DNA of 64,000 nt from Flagellimonas algicola (GTDB lineage Bacteria > Bacteroidota > Bacteroidia > Flavobacteriales > Flavobacteriaceae), in NCBI RefSeq assembly GCF_005937185.1, contig NZ_VCNI01000001.1, forward strand, positions 554,657-618,656. Reading direction: 5' to 3'. Under the pieces are notes generated by a model. The model was not told the origin of the DNA, searched no databases, and saw only the letters and a program-made list of their open reading frames with translations. Made by a program: the position numbers and the translations under genes. Below, piece after piece: positions 9,390 through 17,029 of this stretch (positions are counted from its first letter, which is position 1; each line of letters begins with the position of its first letter).

Positions 9390-9418
9390 TTGAGCATTTC
9401 CGTTTTGACCTAATTTTG
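9390..9418 (+). promoter_or_regulatory. Bacteroidota-type promoter for the thioesterase gene
   Basis: TAATTTTG at 9411-9418 matches the TAnnTTTG -7 box used by the Bacteroidota primary sigma factor, with a TTG -33 element at 9390-9392 and an 18-nt spacer. The expected transcription start near 9424 leaves about 26 nt of leader before the ATG at 9451. Confidence 0.5.
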
Positions 9419-9450
9419 TTGTAAAACAAGTCAAATAAATCCCTTTTAGT

Positions 9451-9867
9451 ATGAGATTTCACACCAGAAAATGGGTAAAACCCGAGGATCTTAATGCAAA
9501 TGGAACTCTGTTCGGAGGTAAAGTACTTGCATGGATAGATGAGGAAGCGGCATTATATAGTATTATTCAGCTGGAAAGTAAAAAAGTGGTGACCAAATAT
9601 ATATCAGAAATCAATTTTATGAGTACAGCCGTTGAAGGTGATATTGTGGAGATAGGAATGGAGGTCACCAAATTTGGTCATACTTCAATTTCATTGAACT
9701 GTGAAGTACGAAACAAAATGAACCATGAAAGCATCGTTACCGTAGATAACATAATTATGGTAAACCTTGACGCAAATGGAAATCCTACACCTCACGGTAA
9801 AACGAAAATAGAGTACGTTAAAGACAGGTTGGCCAAAAAAGATAAAGAAGCCTTGGAAAATGCTTAA
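9451..9867 (+). CDS. acyl-CoA thioesterase (hotdog fold)
   Basis: 138 residues with a single hotdog domain of the YciA/ACOT type. The segment NANGTLFGGKVLAWIDEEAAL near residues 14-34 holds the Asn/Gly/Asp pattern of the active site, followed by the long helix and the strand ISEINFMSTAVEGD. It hydrolyses acyl-CoA thioesters, chain length unknown. The C-terminal tail (DRLAKKDKEAL) is charged. A good promoter precedes it. Its stop codon overlaps the stop of the convergent dipeptidase gene. Confidence 0.85.
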   Translation: MRFHTRKWVKPEDLNANGTLFGGKVLAWIDEEAALYSIIQLESKKVVTKYISEINFMSTAVEGDIVEIGMEVTKFGHTSISLNCEVRNKMNHESIVTVDNIIMVNLDANGNPTPHGKTKIEYVKDRLAKKDKEALENA

Positions 9868-11150
9868 GATTTCTTAACCTCAGCTAAGCTTTGAACTTCA
9901 TCCAAGACCCGAAGCAAGTTTTCCCCCCATAATTTGGCAATATCCTCTTCGGAATATCCTCTTTTGACCAGTTCCAAGGTTACGTTAAAGGTTTCTGAAG
10001 CATCAGACCACCCAGCTATACCGCCTCCGCCGTCAAAATCGGAGCTGATACCTACATGGTCAATCCCAATAAGTTTAACCATATAGTCTATGTGATCCAC
10101 TAAATCGGAAACGCCAACGGCTTCTGGAGCATTGGAATCCTTGGCAGCCTTTTCATTCCCAAGTTTGGATATTTTGGGGTAGTTCTCCATAAACTCATTT
10201 TGCTGCTCCTTGGTCAATGAGGAGAACATGGAACGATCGTACCAATTTAATTCAAGTGAATCTGCAATCTTCAGGTTCACTTCCTTCATATAAGCCGCTC
10301 GAGCTTCATGTTTTTCCGTGTTTAAGTAGGAGCTAAAGGCAACAGTCTGGACCACGCCACCATTTGCCTTAAGAAGCAGCAACTGTTCGTCACTCAAATT
10401 CCTACTGTGGTCGCATAGCGCCCTTGCGGAAGAATGCGAAGCAATTATAGGTGCTTCCGAAAGTTGAACCATCTGTTTCATGGATTCAACAGATGGATGG
10501 GAGATGTCAATCATAATTCCTAGCCTATTCATCTCTTTTACAGCCTGTTTGCCCAAGTCACTTAAACCATTATGCAGCCATTCATCGTCCGCTTCACCAG
10601 TATTGGAATCACAAAACTGGCTGTGTCCGTTATGGGATAGAGAAATATATCGCGCACCTCGGTTATGATAGTCTTCAAACTTGGAAAGATCCTCACCAAT
10701 CGGATATGCATTTTCCACTCCGATCATGGCCACTTTTTTGCCCGCTTCAGTAATCCGTCTTACATCTTTGGAGGAAAAGGCCAGCTCAATTTGGTCAGGC
10801 GCATATTCCTCGCATAACCTATGGATCGCCTCAAATTTGGAAATCGCATTGTCGGAGGCCGCTGCATATCCTTCGGCATTCAAAGAATCCTGACCTGTAT
10901 AAACGATCAACCAGGCAACATCCAATCCGCCTTCTTCCATTTTGGGTAGATTTATCTGGGTCTCCAGTCTTTGGGTATAGTTTATACTGTCCGTGAAATT
11001 CTTCACATTGATGTCGTCATGGGTATCTATGGTAATGACTTTTTGATGGATTTTTTGGGCCTTTTCTTCCAAGCTTTCTGTTTTTTCGGATTTCTTTTCA
11101 GCGCATGAAAATAACAAAGGAAAACAGAACAAAATTTGAAAATATCTCAT
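9864..11150 (-). CDS. M19 membrane (renal) dipeptidase lipoprotein
   Basis: 428 residues from the ATG at 11148-11150, chosen because MRYFQILFCFPLLFSC gives a clean lipoprotein signal (Cys16); the longer frame to 11213 spoils it. M19 dinuclear-zinc ligands are visible: THDD near residue 42, the glutamate in IGVENAYP, the His in SHPSVES and ASHSSARALCDHSRN, and the aspartate in IDHVGISSDFDG. It cleaves dipeptides on the cell surface or in the periplasm. It appears to be transcribed alone. Confidence 0.88.
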   Translation of the reverse strand: MRYFQILFCFPLLFSCAEKKSEKTESLEEKAQKIHQKVITIDTHDDINVKNFTDSINYTQRLETQINLPKMEEGGLDVAWLIVYTGQDSLNAEGYAAASDNAISKFEAIHRLCEEYAPDQIELAFSSKDVRRITEAGKKVAMIGVENAYPIGEDLSKFEDYHNRGARYISLSHNGHSQFCDSNTGEADDEWLHNGLSDLGKQAVKEMNRLGIMIDISHPSVESMKQMVQLSEAPIIASHSSARALCDHSRNLSDEQLLLLKANGGVVQTVAFSSYLNTEKHEARAAYMKEVNLKIADSLELNWYDRSMFSSLTKEQQNEFMENYPKISKLGNEKAAKDSNAPEAVGVSDLVDHIDYMVKLIGIDHVGISSDFDGGGGIAGWSDASETFNVTLELVKRGYSEEDIAKLWGENLLRVLDEVQSLAEVKKS

Positions 11151-11278
11151 GGTATTAAATTTACACCTACAAATAACGCATTTTGACAACAAATTGGAAG
11201 CAGTAGAGAACATTTAGTTGTTGCTCCCAAGTGGAATGTACATATTCAGGCTAATAAGAACCATTAATTGTACATAGT

Positions 11279-12067
11279 TTGGGAACTAGGGAGTTATTAA
11301 CATATTTGGAAAAACTTGAAATTGGATTGAGCAGCTTCTCGTATGAGGAACTGGGAACAGAAGAAGCAGGAAAACTTAAGCGCTCTTTCGATATTTTTAG
11401 AACTGGACTGGAAGACAAAGTCTTTGGTGTTCCAGAAATGAAACAGTTGGATGTGATCTACGAGCAAGTGGGGATCCAGGCTTCGTCTTCTTCGCTTATT
11501 GATGAGAGCTTTACCAAAGCCGATTCAATAACTCAGTTGTTAACCCTGATAGCGCTTTTGGACAAGACCAACTTGGATCAACGGCAAAGAGAGATTGTAA
11601 GGGCATTGCATAAAGTTGGAAAACGGTTAAAAAATGATGACTCGGATCAATCCAAAACCACAGTCCAGAATAACCAATTACTGATTGGGAAAAACCTCGA
11701 ATCCTTGATGACCACATCAAAGGTCAATTTAAAACCGGTTTTGGAGGAATGCATGGGCCAAATGGAGCTTTTGGAGGAGTTGGTTCGAATTTATAAGCAG
11801 AATGTCTTGGAGTTTATTGGAAAGATCAAAGTGCATCTTCAAACTGAGAATTTCCGAGGGGTAGATTTTGCCTGTCAAAAGATACAGGCCTGTCTTAAAA
11901 TGATGAAAACCGTTAGTTTACTGGAGATTACCGAACAAATGAGTACGGTCTGCAAGACGGATAATGACATAAAATACTTAAATTTCCTATACCAACAGTT
12001 CTTGGTAGAGTACCCAAAAGTTGAGGAATTGGTCGATTTTGAAATTGATGTCCTCAGAAATATGTAA
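11279..12067 (+). CDS. hypothetical all-helical protein
   Basis: 262 residues, TTG start (no ATG is available; an upstream in-frame stop at 11255 limits extension). Predicted almost entirely alpha-helical with no membrane segment: heptad-like Leu/Ile spacing runs from ELLTYLEKLEIGL through to the C-terminal FLYQQFLVEYPKVEELV. The central stretch (ITQLLTLIALLDKTNLDQRQREIVRALHKVG) resembles a helical bundle of the HPt kind but lacks an obvious phospho-His motif. No family recognised. The next gene starts 8 nt downstream. Confidence 0.6.
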   Translation: MGTRELLTYLEKLEIGLSSFSYEELGTEEAGKLKRSFDIFRTGLEDKVFGVPEMKQLDVIYEQVGIQASSSSLIDESFTKADSITQLLTLIALLDKTNLDQRQREIVRALHKVGKRLKNDDSDQSKTTVQNNQLLIGKNLESLMTTSKVNLKPVLEECMGQMELLEELVRIYKQNVLEFIGKIKVHLQTENFRGVDFACQKIQACLKMMKTVSLLEITEQMSTVCKTDNDIKYLNFLYQQFLVEYPKVEELVDFEIDVLRNM

Positions 12068-12075
12068 AAACCTAT

Positions 12076-12429
12076 ATGGTCAAAAACCTTCCGGAATATC
12101 ACCAAAGTGTCTTCTTTCCTTTATTGGAGCATGCCACAGATGTGGACTGTAAGCTCATGCTAATTGACCAAATGTTGGAGATTGGGGACAAAAAGGATTT
12201 GGCCTTGCTGGAAGAACTGGAAACCCATGATAATCATAAGATCAGCACCAGAGCATTTGAAATTAGGTGTGCACTCCTGGAAAAATTGGGAATTGCCGAT
12301 CCATCAGAAAAAACACGTTTGCCCATGGACTTGTGCTTTATCTACGAAGAGTTCAATATAGAGCCTTCTGATGTGGATCCCGATCTGGATATGGACTTCG
12401 GCGTTCCTTTGGATATCTTGGATTCCTAG
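12076..12429 (+). CDS. HEAT-repeat-like hypothetical protein
   Basis: 117 residues. Two helix-turn-helix units (about residues 10-60) look like HEAT repeats: LIDQMLEIGDKKDLALLEEL followed by ISTRAFEIRCALLEKLG. The C-terminal 30 residues are acidic (SDVDPDLDMDFG). Only 8 nt separate it from the helical gene upstream, so they probably form a two-gene operon and may act as partners. Function unknown. A minus-strand frame overlaps its last third (12304-12585); I favour this plus-strand frame because of the operon spacing. Confidence 0.6.
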   Translation: MVKNLPEYHQSVFFPLLEHATDVDCKLMLIDQMLEIGDKKDLALLEELETHDNHKISTRAFEIRCALLEKLGIADPSEKTRLPMDLCFIYEEFNIEPSDVDPDLDMDFGVPLDILDS

Positions 12430-12585
12430 TAGTTTGAACCATTGATTATGGTTCGCAAGTCCCACTGCTCTTGTTTTCTTACCGTTTTCGTACTTTGTAG
12501 GTCTAACAATCCATTTTCCAGAAATCCCATTAACAGACTTCACCACTAAATTCACTTGTTTTACCACAAAATATTGCCCTTTCAT
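12304..12585 (-). CDS. doubtful minus-strand ORF or gene relic
   Basis: A 93-residue frame. Its first ~54 residues (MKGQYFVVKQVNL... to HNQWFKLLG) lie in the 215-nt spacer between two plus-strand genes and read like real protein, with alternating strand residues and ordinary codon choice. The remainder is antisense to the HEAT-like gene and looks arbitrary. It may be a degraded gene whose 3' end has been lost, or chance. No family recognised. Confidence 0.25.
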   Translation of the reverse strand: MKGQYFVVKQVNLVVKSVNGISGKWIVRPTKYENGKKTRAVGLANHNQWFKLLGIQDIQRNAEVHIQIGIHIRRLYIELFVDKAQVHGQTCFF

Positions 12586-12645
12586 AATCTTTGTGTTAAG
12601 TTCACGTTATAAGTATAACCCCAAACAAAAAACCACTTAATAATT

Positions 12646-12744
12646 ATGTTATACGATACCTACGGTGAAGAATATTTGGCATTTCTTCAAGAATTAAATG
12701 AAATACTGAGCTTAAACGAACTCGCAGAGTTGGATTATTTATAG
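12646..12744 (+). CDS. micropeptide A, 32 aa
   Basis: Very short ATG frame encoding a 32-residue acidic peptide. Its core EYLAFLQELNEIL aligns without gaps to AYLSFIQDLNQML of the peptide encoded 25 nt downstream, which is the main reason to accept it as a gene: two adjacent short frames sharing Y-L-x-F-x-Q-x-L-N-x-x-L are unlikely by chance. The peptide should form one amphipathic helix; there is no signal sequence or membrane span. The pair ends at a strong terminator before rpoD. Function unknown. Confidence 0.6.
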   Translation: MLYDTYGEEYLAFLQELNEILSLNELAELDYL

Positions 12745-12769
12745 AACAAACACCCCAAAACCTTAGTTC

Positions 12770-12871
12770 ATGAAAAATCAAAACCAGGAAAACACCGCTT
12801 ATTTGAGTTTTATCCAAGATTTAAATCAAATGTTGACAGATTTTAATATCAGTCAATTAAGCCGTCCATAA
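12770..12871 (+). CDS. micropeptide B, 33 aa, paralogue of A
   Basis: ATG frame of 33 residues with a polar Asn/Gln-rich start and the shared core AYLSFIQDLNQML, followed by a short tail ending in SRP. It lies 25 nt after micropeptide A, in the same direction, and 23 nt before a GC-rich terminator hairpin. Relative to A the helix core is conserved while both ends differ, as expected for old tandem duplicates under selection on the helix. No known toxin, leader or antitoxin family comes to mind. Confidence 0.6.
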   Translation: MKNQNQENTAYLSFIQDLNQMLTDFNISQLSRP

Positions 12872-12894
12872 GTTGGACCTGGGTATAAAGCATT

Positions 12895-12924
12895 AAAAAA
12901 GGGTTGCCATCGCAACCCTTTTTT
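12895..12924. terminator. strong bidirectional intrinsic terminator
   Basis: A 13-bp perfect stem (12895-12907 with 12912-12924; A6-GGGTTGC and its complement) with a 4-nt loop. A-run and T-run flank it, so it works on both strands: it ends the micropeptide transcript on the plus strand and rpoD (stop 12948) on the minus strand. Confidence 0.85.
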
Positions 12925-12947
12925 CATTTTAAGTGTAGCATTGGTTC

Positions 12948-13811
12948 TCAACCAAGATAAGACTTCAAAATCTTGCTCTTGGAAGTATGTCTTAGTTTCC
13001 GAATGGCCTTTTCCCTTATTTGACGCACCCGCTCCCTTGTCAAATCAAATGTGCTTCCTATTTCCTCCAAGGTCATGGACTGCTGATCTCCAATACCGTA
13101 GTACAAGCGAACAACATCGGCTTCTCGGGGTGATAGGGTCTCCAATGCTCTGTTGATTTCGGTATAGAGGGATTGGTGCATTAAATCCTTGTCTGGCTTT
13201 GGAGATTCGGATGAATTTAGAACATCGTAAAGGCTGGAAGTTTCTCCTTCCTTCAATGGAGCATCCATGGATACGTGTCTTCCGGTGTTCTTTAAGGATT
13301 GTTTCACTTCGGAAACGGTCATATCCAGTTCCTTGGCAATTTCTTCGGCAGAAGGGGGCCTTTCATGAGCCTGTTCCAGATAGGAAAAAGTCTTTTTGAT
13401 TTTGTTGATGGACCCAATCTTGTTCAATGGAAGTCTTACCACCCGGGACTGTTCGGCCAGAGCCTGAAGAATGGACTGTCGAATCCACCATACAGCATAA
13501 GAGATAAATTTGAACCCACGGGTCTCATCAAACCGTTGTGCAGCTTTCACTAATCCCAAATTCCCTTCATTGATCAAATCGGGTAGGGTCAATCCTTGAT
13601 TTTGATATTGTTTTGCTACAGAAACCACAAACCTTAGATTGGCGTTGGTCAACTTTTCCAAAGCAGCTTGATCACCCTCACGAATCCTTTGTGCCAATTC
13701 CACCTCTTCTTGAGCAGTAATCAGTTCAATCTTACTGATATCCTGTAAATATTTGTCAAGGGATTTTGATTCACGGTTGGTTACTTGTTTTATAATTTTT
13801 AACTGCCTCAT
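12948..13811 (-). CDS. rpoD: RNA polymerase primary sigma factor RpoD/SigA
   Basis: 287 residues from the ATG at 13809-13811; the frame extends 11 codons further, but [15 protein letters not shown] is the usual Bacteroidota start. Region 1.2 ([14 protein letters not shown]), region 2 ([38 protein letters not shown] and [15 protein letters not shown]), region 3 and region 4 with the helix-turn-helix ([27 protein letters not shown]) are all present. Region 1.1 is absent, as is normal for this phylum. It directs housekeeping transcription from TAnnTTTG promoters such as those noted here. Confidence 0.95.
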   Translation of the reverse strand: MRQLKIIKQVTNRESKSLDKYLQDISKIELITAQEEVELAQRIREGDQAALEKLTNANLRFVVSVAKQYQNQGLTLPDLINEGNLGLVKAAQRFDETRGFKFISYAVWWIRQSILQALAEQSRVVRLPLNKIGSINKIKKTFSYLEQAHERPPSAEEIAKELDMTVSEVKQSLKNTGRHVSMDAPLKEGETSSLYDVLNSSESPKPDKDLMHQSLYTEINRALETLSPREADVVRLYYGIGDQQSMTLEEIGSTFDLTRERVRQIREKAIRKLRHTSKSKILKSYLG

Positions 13812-14008
13812 TGGTGTGTTTAGGATTGAAGTGAATTTAAGCATTCATAATACACTTTAAAACACAATTTTCCAAGTGCCAAATGTTATTGTTATTAAAA
13901 TGTTATTAGCAAGCAGGAAACTTATTCATTATCAGCGACCTAGGCGATTGTTGATAGTATTTTAAAAGAAATGCGACAACATTACTCAACCCGAGTGTAA
14001 AAAACCGC

Positions 14009-14016
14009 TAATTTTG
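14009..14016 (+). promoter_or_regulatory. -7 promoter box for the helicase gene
   Basis: TAATTTTG matches the TAnnTTTG consensus and sits 40 nt before the TTG start at 14057. No clear TTG is seen at the -33 position, so this rests on the -7 box alone. Confidence 0.35.
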
Positions 14017-14056
14017 TAAGGTTTGATATTTTGGAACCTTTAATCCATATTTTCCG

Positions 14057-15568
14057 TTGGAGATAGAAAAAGCCGTTAGCAAAAAAAACTTATACGATTA
14101 CCAGCAAGAAGATCTAAAAAAGATTTTCAAACACATTAATGAGTTGCCTCAAGGCACCAATATCTTGTACCAATTGCCTACAGGAGGAGGGAAGACTGTG
14201 GTTTTTTCGGAAATCACCCGAAAATATACCCAAGAAACCGGTAAAAAGGTCATCGTACTTACGCATCGAATCGAATTGAGCGGCCAAACTTCCAAAATGC
14301 TACACGGTTTTGGTGTGGCCAATAAAATTATCAATAGCGAAGTAAAAGAGCTCTACGACCAAGATGAGTATATGTGCTTTGTGGCCATGGTGGAAACGCT
14401 CAACAATCGACTTCAGGAAGAGAAGGTAAAGCTGAACAATATTGGGTTGGTGATTATTGATGAGGCGCACTACAACTCCTTCAGAAAGCTTTTTAAGTAT
14501 TTTGAGGAGTCCACCATTTTGGGAGTGACGGCCACGCCATTAAGCTCCAATATCAAACTTCCCATGAAGGACAACTACAAGCACCTTATCATTGGAGAGT
14601 CCATCAAATCTTTGATTGAAAAAAGGTTTTTGGCCAAGGCCAACCTCTATAATTATGATGTAAGCCTTCGAACATTAAAGTTGGGCATTAACGGGGACTA
14701 TACTGTGAAATCCTCTGATGAATTTTATGGCAATCATAGTATGCTTGGCAAGCTGCTGACAGCCTATGAGGATGTGGCCAAAGGGACCAAAACCTTGATT
14801 TTCAATAACGGAATTAGCACATCCCTTTACGTATACGAAACTTTTAAAAAAGCAGGCTACAACATCCGACATCTGGATAACAAGAACACGGCTAACGAAA
14901 GGCGTGAAATTCTGGATTGGTTTGCAAACACCCCGGAAGCCATTTTAACCTCGGTAAGTATCTTGACCACTGGTTTTGATGAGCCTTCGGTGCAATCCAT
15001 CATCCTAAACAGGGCAACCCGTTCCCTAACCCTATATTTCCAAATGATTGGTAGAGGTTCCCGAATCTTGGAAAACAAGGATGAGTTTTCGGTAATAGAT
15101 TTGGGAAACAACCTGGCACGCTTTGGGCCATGGGATGCCCCTGTGGACTGGCAGGAAATATTCCACTTCCCGGATTTCTATTTGGAGAACATTAAGAATG
15201 ATGAAGATATTGAGCGCGAGTTTGTTTATGAAATGCCCGATGAACTTAAGGCCAAATTCAGTAAATCCCAGGAAATAACCTTCAATATTAAAGAAGAGTA
15301 CAAAAAAGTTTTTGCTCAAGGAAAAAAGTCCAAAGAAGTATTGGAAATGAGCATTGAACAGCACGCCAAAATCTGTGTGGAAAACAGCGAGGATGTCTTT
15401 GATGCCAGAATCCTGGCCAAGGAGCTCAAAGAAGAAATTTCGTATAGGGTACGACAATATTCTTATTGCATCATGAACAATACCAAGAACTATAAAGAGT
15501 GGCTGGAGGAAGATTACGAACGAAAACTTCGTTCCAGCATTTCCAAGAAGTTTGCAGCACTGATGTAG
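14057..15568 (+). CDS. DEAH-box superfamily 2 helicase
   Basis: 503 residues, TTG start. Helicase motifs in order: Q-like YDYQQEDL at ~13, Walker A LPTGGGKT at 40-47, Ia LTHRIEL at 68-74, DEAH at 135-138, motif III TATP at 158-161, and motif VI QMIGRGSR at about 334. The RecA-like core resembles the type III restriction/UvrB-like group, and the C-terminal ~120 residues are an extra helical domain. It probably acts on DNA or RNA in repair or processing; there is no nuclease or methylase partner nearby to argue for restriction. Its stop codon is also the first three bases of a heptad repeat array. Confidence 0.85.
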   Translation: MEIEKAVSKKNLYDYQQEDLKKIFKHINELPQGTNILYQLPTGGGKTVVFSEITRKYTQETGKKVIVLTHRIELSGQTSKMLHGFGVANKIINSEVKELYDQDEYMCFVAMVETLNNRLQEEKVKLNNIGLVIIDEAHYNSFRKLFKYFEESTILGVTATPLSSNIKLPMKDNYKHLIIGESIKSLIEKRFLAKANLYNYDVSLRTLKLGINGDYTVKSSDEFYGNHSMLGKLLTAYEDVAKGTKTLIFNNGISTSLYVYETFKKAGYNIRHLDNKNTANERREILDWFANTPEAILTSVSILTTGFDEPSVQSIILNRATRSLTLYFQMIGRGSRILENKDEFSVIDLGNNLARFGPWDAPVDWQEIFHFPDFYLENIKNDEDIEREFVYEMPDELKAKFSKSQEITFNIKEEYKKVFAQGKKSKEVLEMSIEQHAKICVENSEDVFDARILAKELKEEISYRVRQYSYCIMNNTKNYKEWLEEDYERKLRSSISKKFAALM

Positions 15569-15607
15569 ATACCAGATATTAGACTTGAGACAATAGATGT
15601 TAGATTT
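15566..15607 (+). repeat. heptanucleotide array, six units NAGAYNN
   Basis: Six consecutive 7-nt units in perfect register (tagatac, cagatat, tagactt, gagacaa, tagatgt, tagattt): positions 2-4 are AGA in every unit and position 5 is always a pyrimidine. The first unit begins with the stop codon of the helicase gene. Confidence 0.7.
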
Positions 15608-15643
15608 TTTCCCATTTTAAGCATCCAACAGCCTACCACCCTT

Positions 15644-15685
15644 TACCATTAACCAAGTAACCGATAACCTTTAACTCTTATCACA
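15644..15685 (+). repeat. second heptanucleotide array, TAACC-like
   Basis: Six further 7-nt units (taccatt, aaccaag, taaccga, taacctt, taactct, tatcaca) in register, with A at position 2 and C at position 4 in five or more units. It is less regular than the first array. Both fill the non-coding stretch between the helicase and the glycosyltransferase. Confidence 0.5.
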
Positions 15686-15760
15686 TTAATAGTCCACTTG
15701 AGGGTTCGATTTACCAGCCCGTTATTGTACATTGCCAATTGATTATTGTTAACTGAACAA

Positions 15761-16999
15761 GTGAATAAAATCCTAATCATAGGGCAAGTATGGCCAGAGC
15801 CTACCACTACAGCAGCTGGTCAGCGGATGATGCAGCTTTTGGAAACCTTTAGGGATTTTGGTTATACAGTAATTTTTGGTTCCACGGCAACGCCTACTCC
15901 ATATAGCTTGGATTTGGACGCTATGCAAGTTGAGTCAGTAAGCTTGCAAATGAACCATTCCAGTTTTGACAAATTTATTCAGGACTTAAAACCTCATATT
16001 GTGGTTTTTGACCGCTTTATAACCGAGGAGCAATTTGGATGGCGCGTAGCTGAGTGTGCTCCTCAGGCAGTTAGAGTGTTGAACACTGAAGATTTGCACT
16101 CTTTGCGTAAATCCCGAGAAGATTGCTACAAAATAGGAGAAGGGTTCAATGTGAATCATTGGAAGAACCACCCCATGGCCCTTCGGGAATTGGCCAGCAT
16201 TTATCGTTCTGATTTATCGCTTATGGTTTCGTCCTATGAAATGCAGCTTTTGACCCAAGAGGCCAAAGTGCCGGATAACATATTACTGTATTTACCGCTG
16301 ATGGCATATGAGCTTTATCCAGATGATGTGCTATCATGGCCTAACTTTAACGAGTGTCAGGACTTTGTATGTGTGGGTAATGGCAAGCATGCCCCAAATG
16401 TGGAGGCCATAAAAACCTTGAAAAAGAATATTTGGCCCCAAATAAAAAAGGCATTACCTAACACAAGGCTTCTAGTTTATGGCGCATACCTTCCACAACA
16501 GGTGTTGGAAATGCACAACCCAAAAGAAGGTTTTGAGGTCAAAGGATGGGTTGAAGATTTGGATGCCGTCTTACAAAATGCCAGACTCCTATTAGCGCCA
16601 ATTCAATTTGGTGCAGGAATAAAGGGAAAGTTGATTGATGCCATGAGTAACGGAACGCCCTCGATAACGACACCTGTTGGTGCCGAAGGAATGAATGACA
16701 ATTTCCAGTGGCCAGGTTTTATCTGCCCGAATCTGGAGGGTTTTGCCCAATGTGCAATTGAGCTTTACCAAAACCAAGAAAAATGGAGTCAAGCTCAAAC
16801 CCATGGAATTATGATCATCAATTCCCTATATGCAAAACGAAAACTCCAAGATAAGTTTATTGAGTGCTTGGAAAACCTTGGAAACCAATTGGAAATTCAT
16901 CGAACCCAAAATCTTGTAGGTAAGATGCTTCATCAACAAGGTTTGGCCGCGACCAAATACATGGGAAAATGGATTGAGGAAAAGAACAAACCTAAATGA
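15761..16999 (+). CDS. GT4-type glycosyltransferase
   Basis: 412 residues from the GTG at 15761 (VNKILIIGQVWPEP), favoured over a TTG 15 nt upstream because the first strand then starts at once. GT-B fold: N-terminal Rossmann half with a GQRMMQLLETF loop, C-terminal half with KGWVEDLDAVLQNARLLLAPIQFGAGIKGKLIDAMSNGTPSITTPVGAEGM, the nucleotide-sugar site typical of group 1 transferases. It probably adds a sugar to a surface polysaccharide or glycolipid. There are no other polysaccharide genes beside it, so acceptor and donor are unknown. Confidence 0.8.
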   Translation: MNKILIIGQVWPEPTTTAAGQRMMQLLETFRDFGYTVIFGSTATPTPYSLDLDAMQVESVSLQMNHSSFDKFIQDLKPHIVVFDRFITEEQFGWRVAECAPQAVRVLNTEDLHSLRKSREDCYKIGEGFNVNHWKNHPMALRELASIYRSDLSLMVSSYEMQLLTQEAKVPDNILLYLPLMAYELYPDDVLSWPNFNECQDFVCVGNGKHAPNVEAIKTLKKNIWPQIKKALPNTRLLVYGAYLPQQVLEMHNPKEGFEVKGWVEDLDAVLQNARLLLAPIQFGAGIKGKLIDAMSNGTPSITTPVGAEGMNDNFQWPGFICPNLEGFAQCAIELYQNQEKWSQAQTHGIMIINSLYAKRKLQDKFIECLENLGNQLEIHRTQNLVGKMLHQQGLAATKYMGKWIEEKNKPK

Positions 17000-17029
17000 G
17001 GGAATTCTAAAAATCCAAATCTGCCTAGT

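Noticed and set aside
12581-12593. AATCTTTG as a promoter of the micropeptides
   Set aside because: It lacks the first T of the -7 consensus, and no TTG lies at a suitable distance.
15700-15730. GTTCGA box that might signal a tRNA T-arm
   Set aside because: No matching acceptor stem, anticodon arm or CCA-side pairing could be drawn around it.
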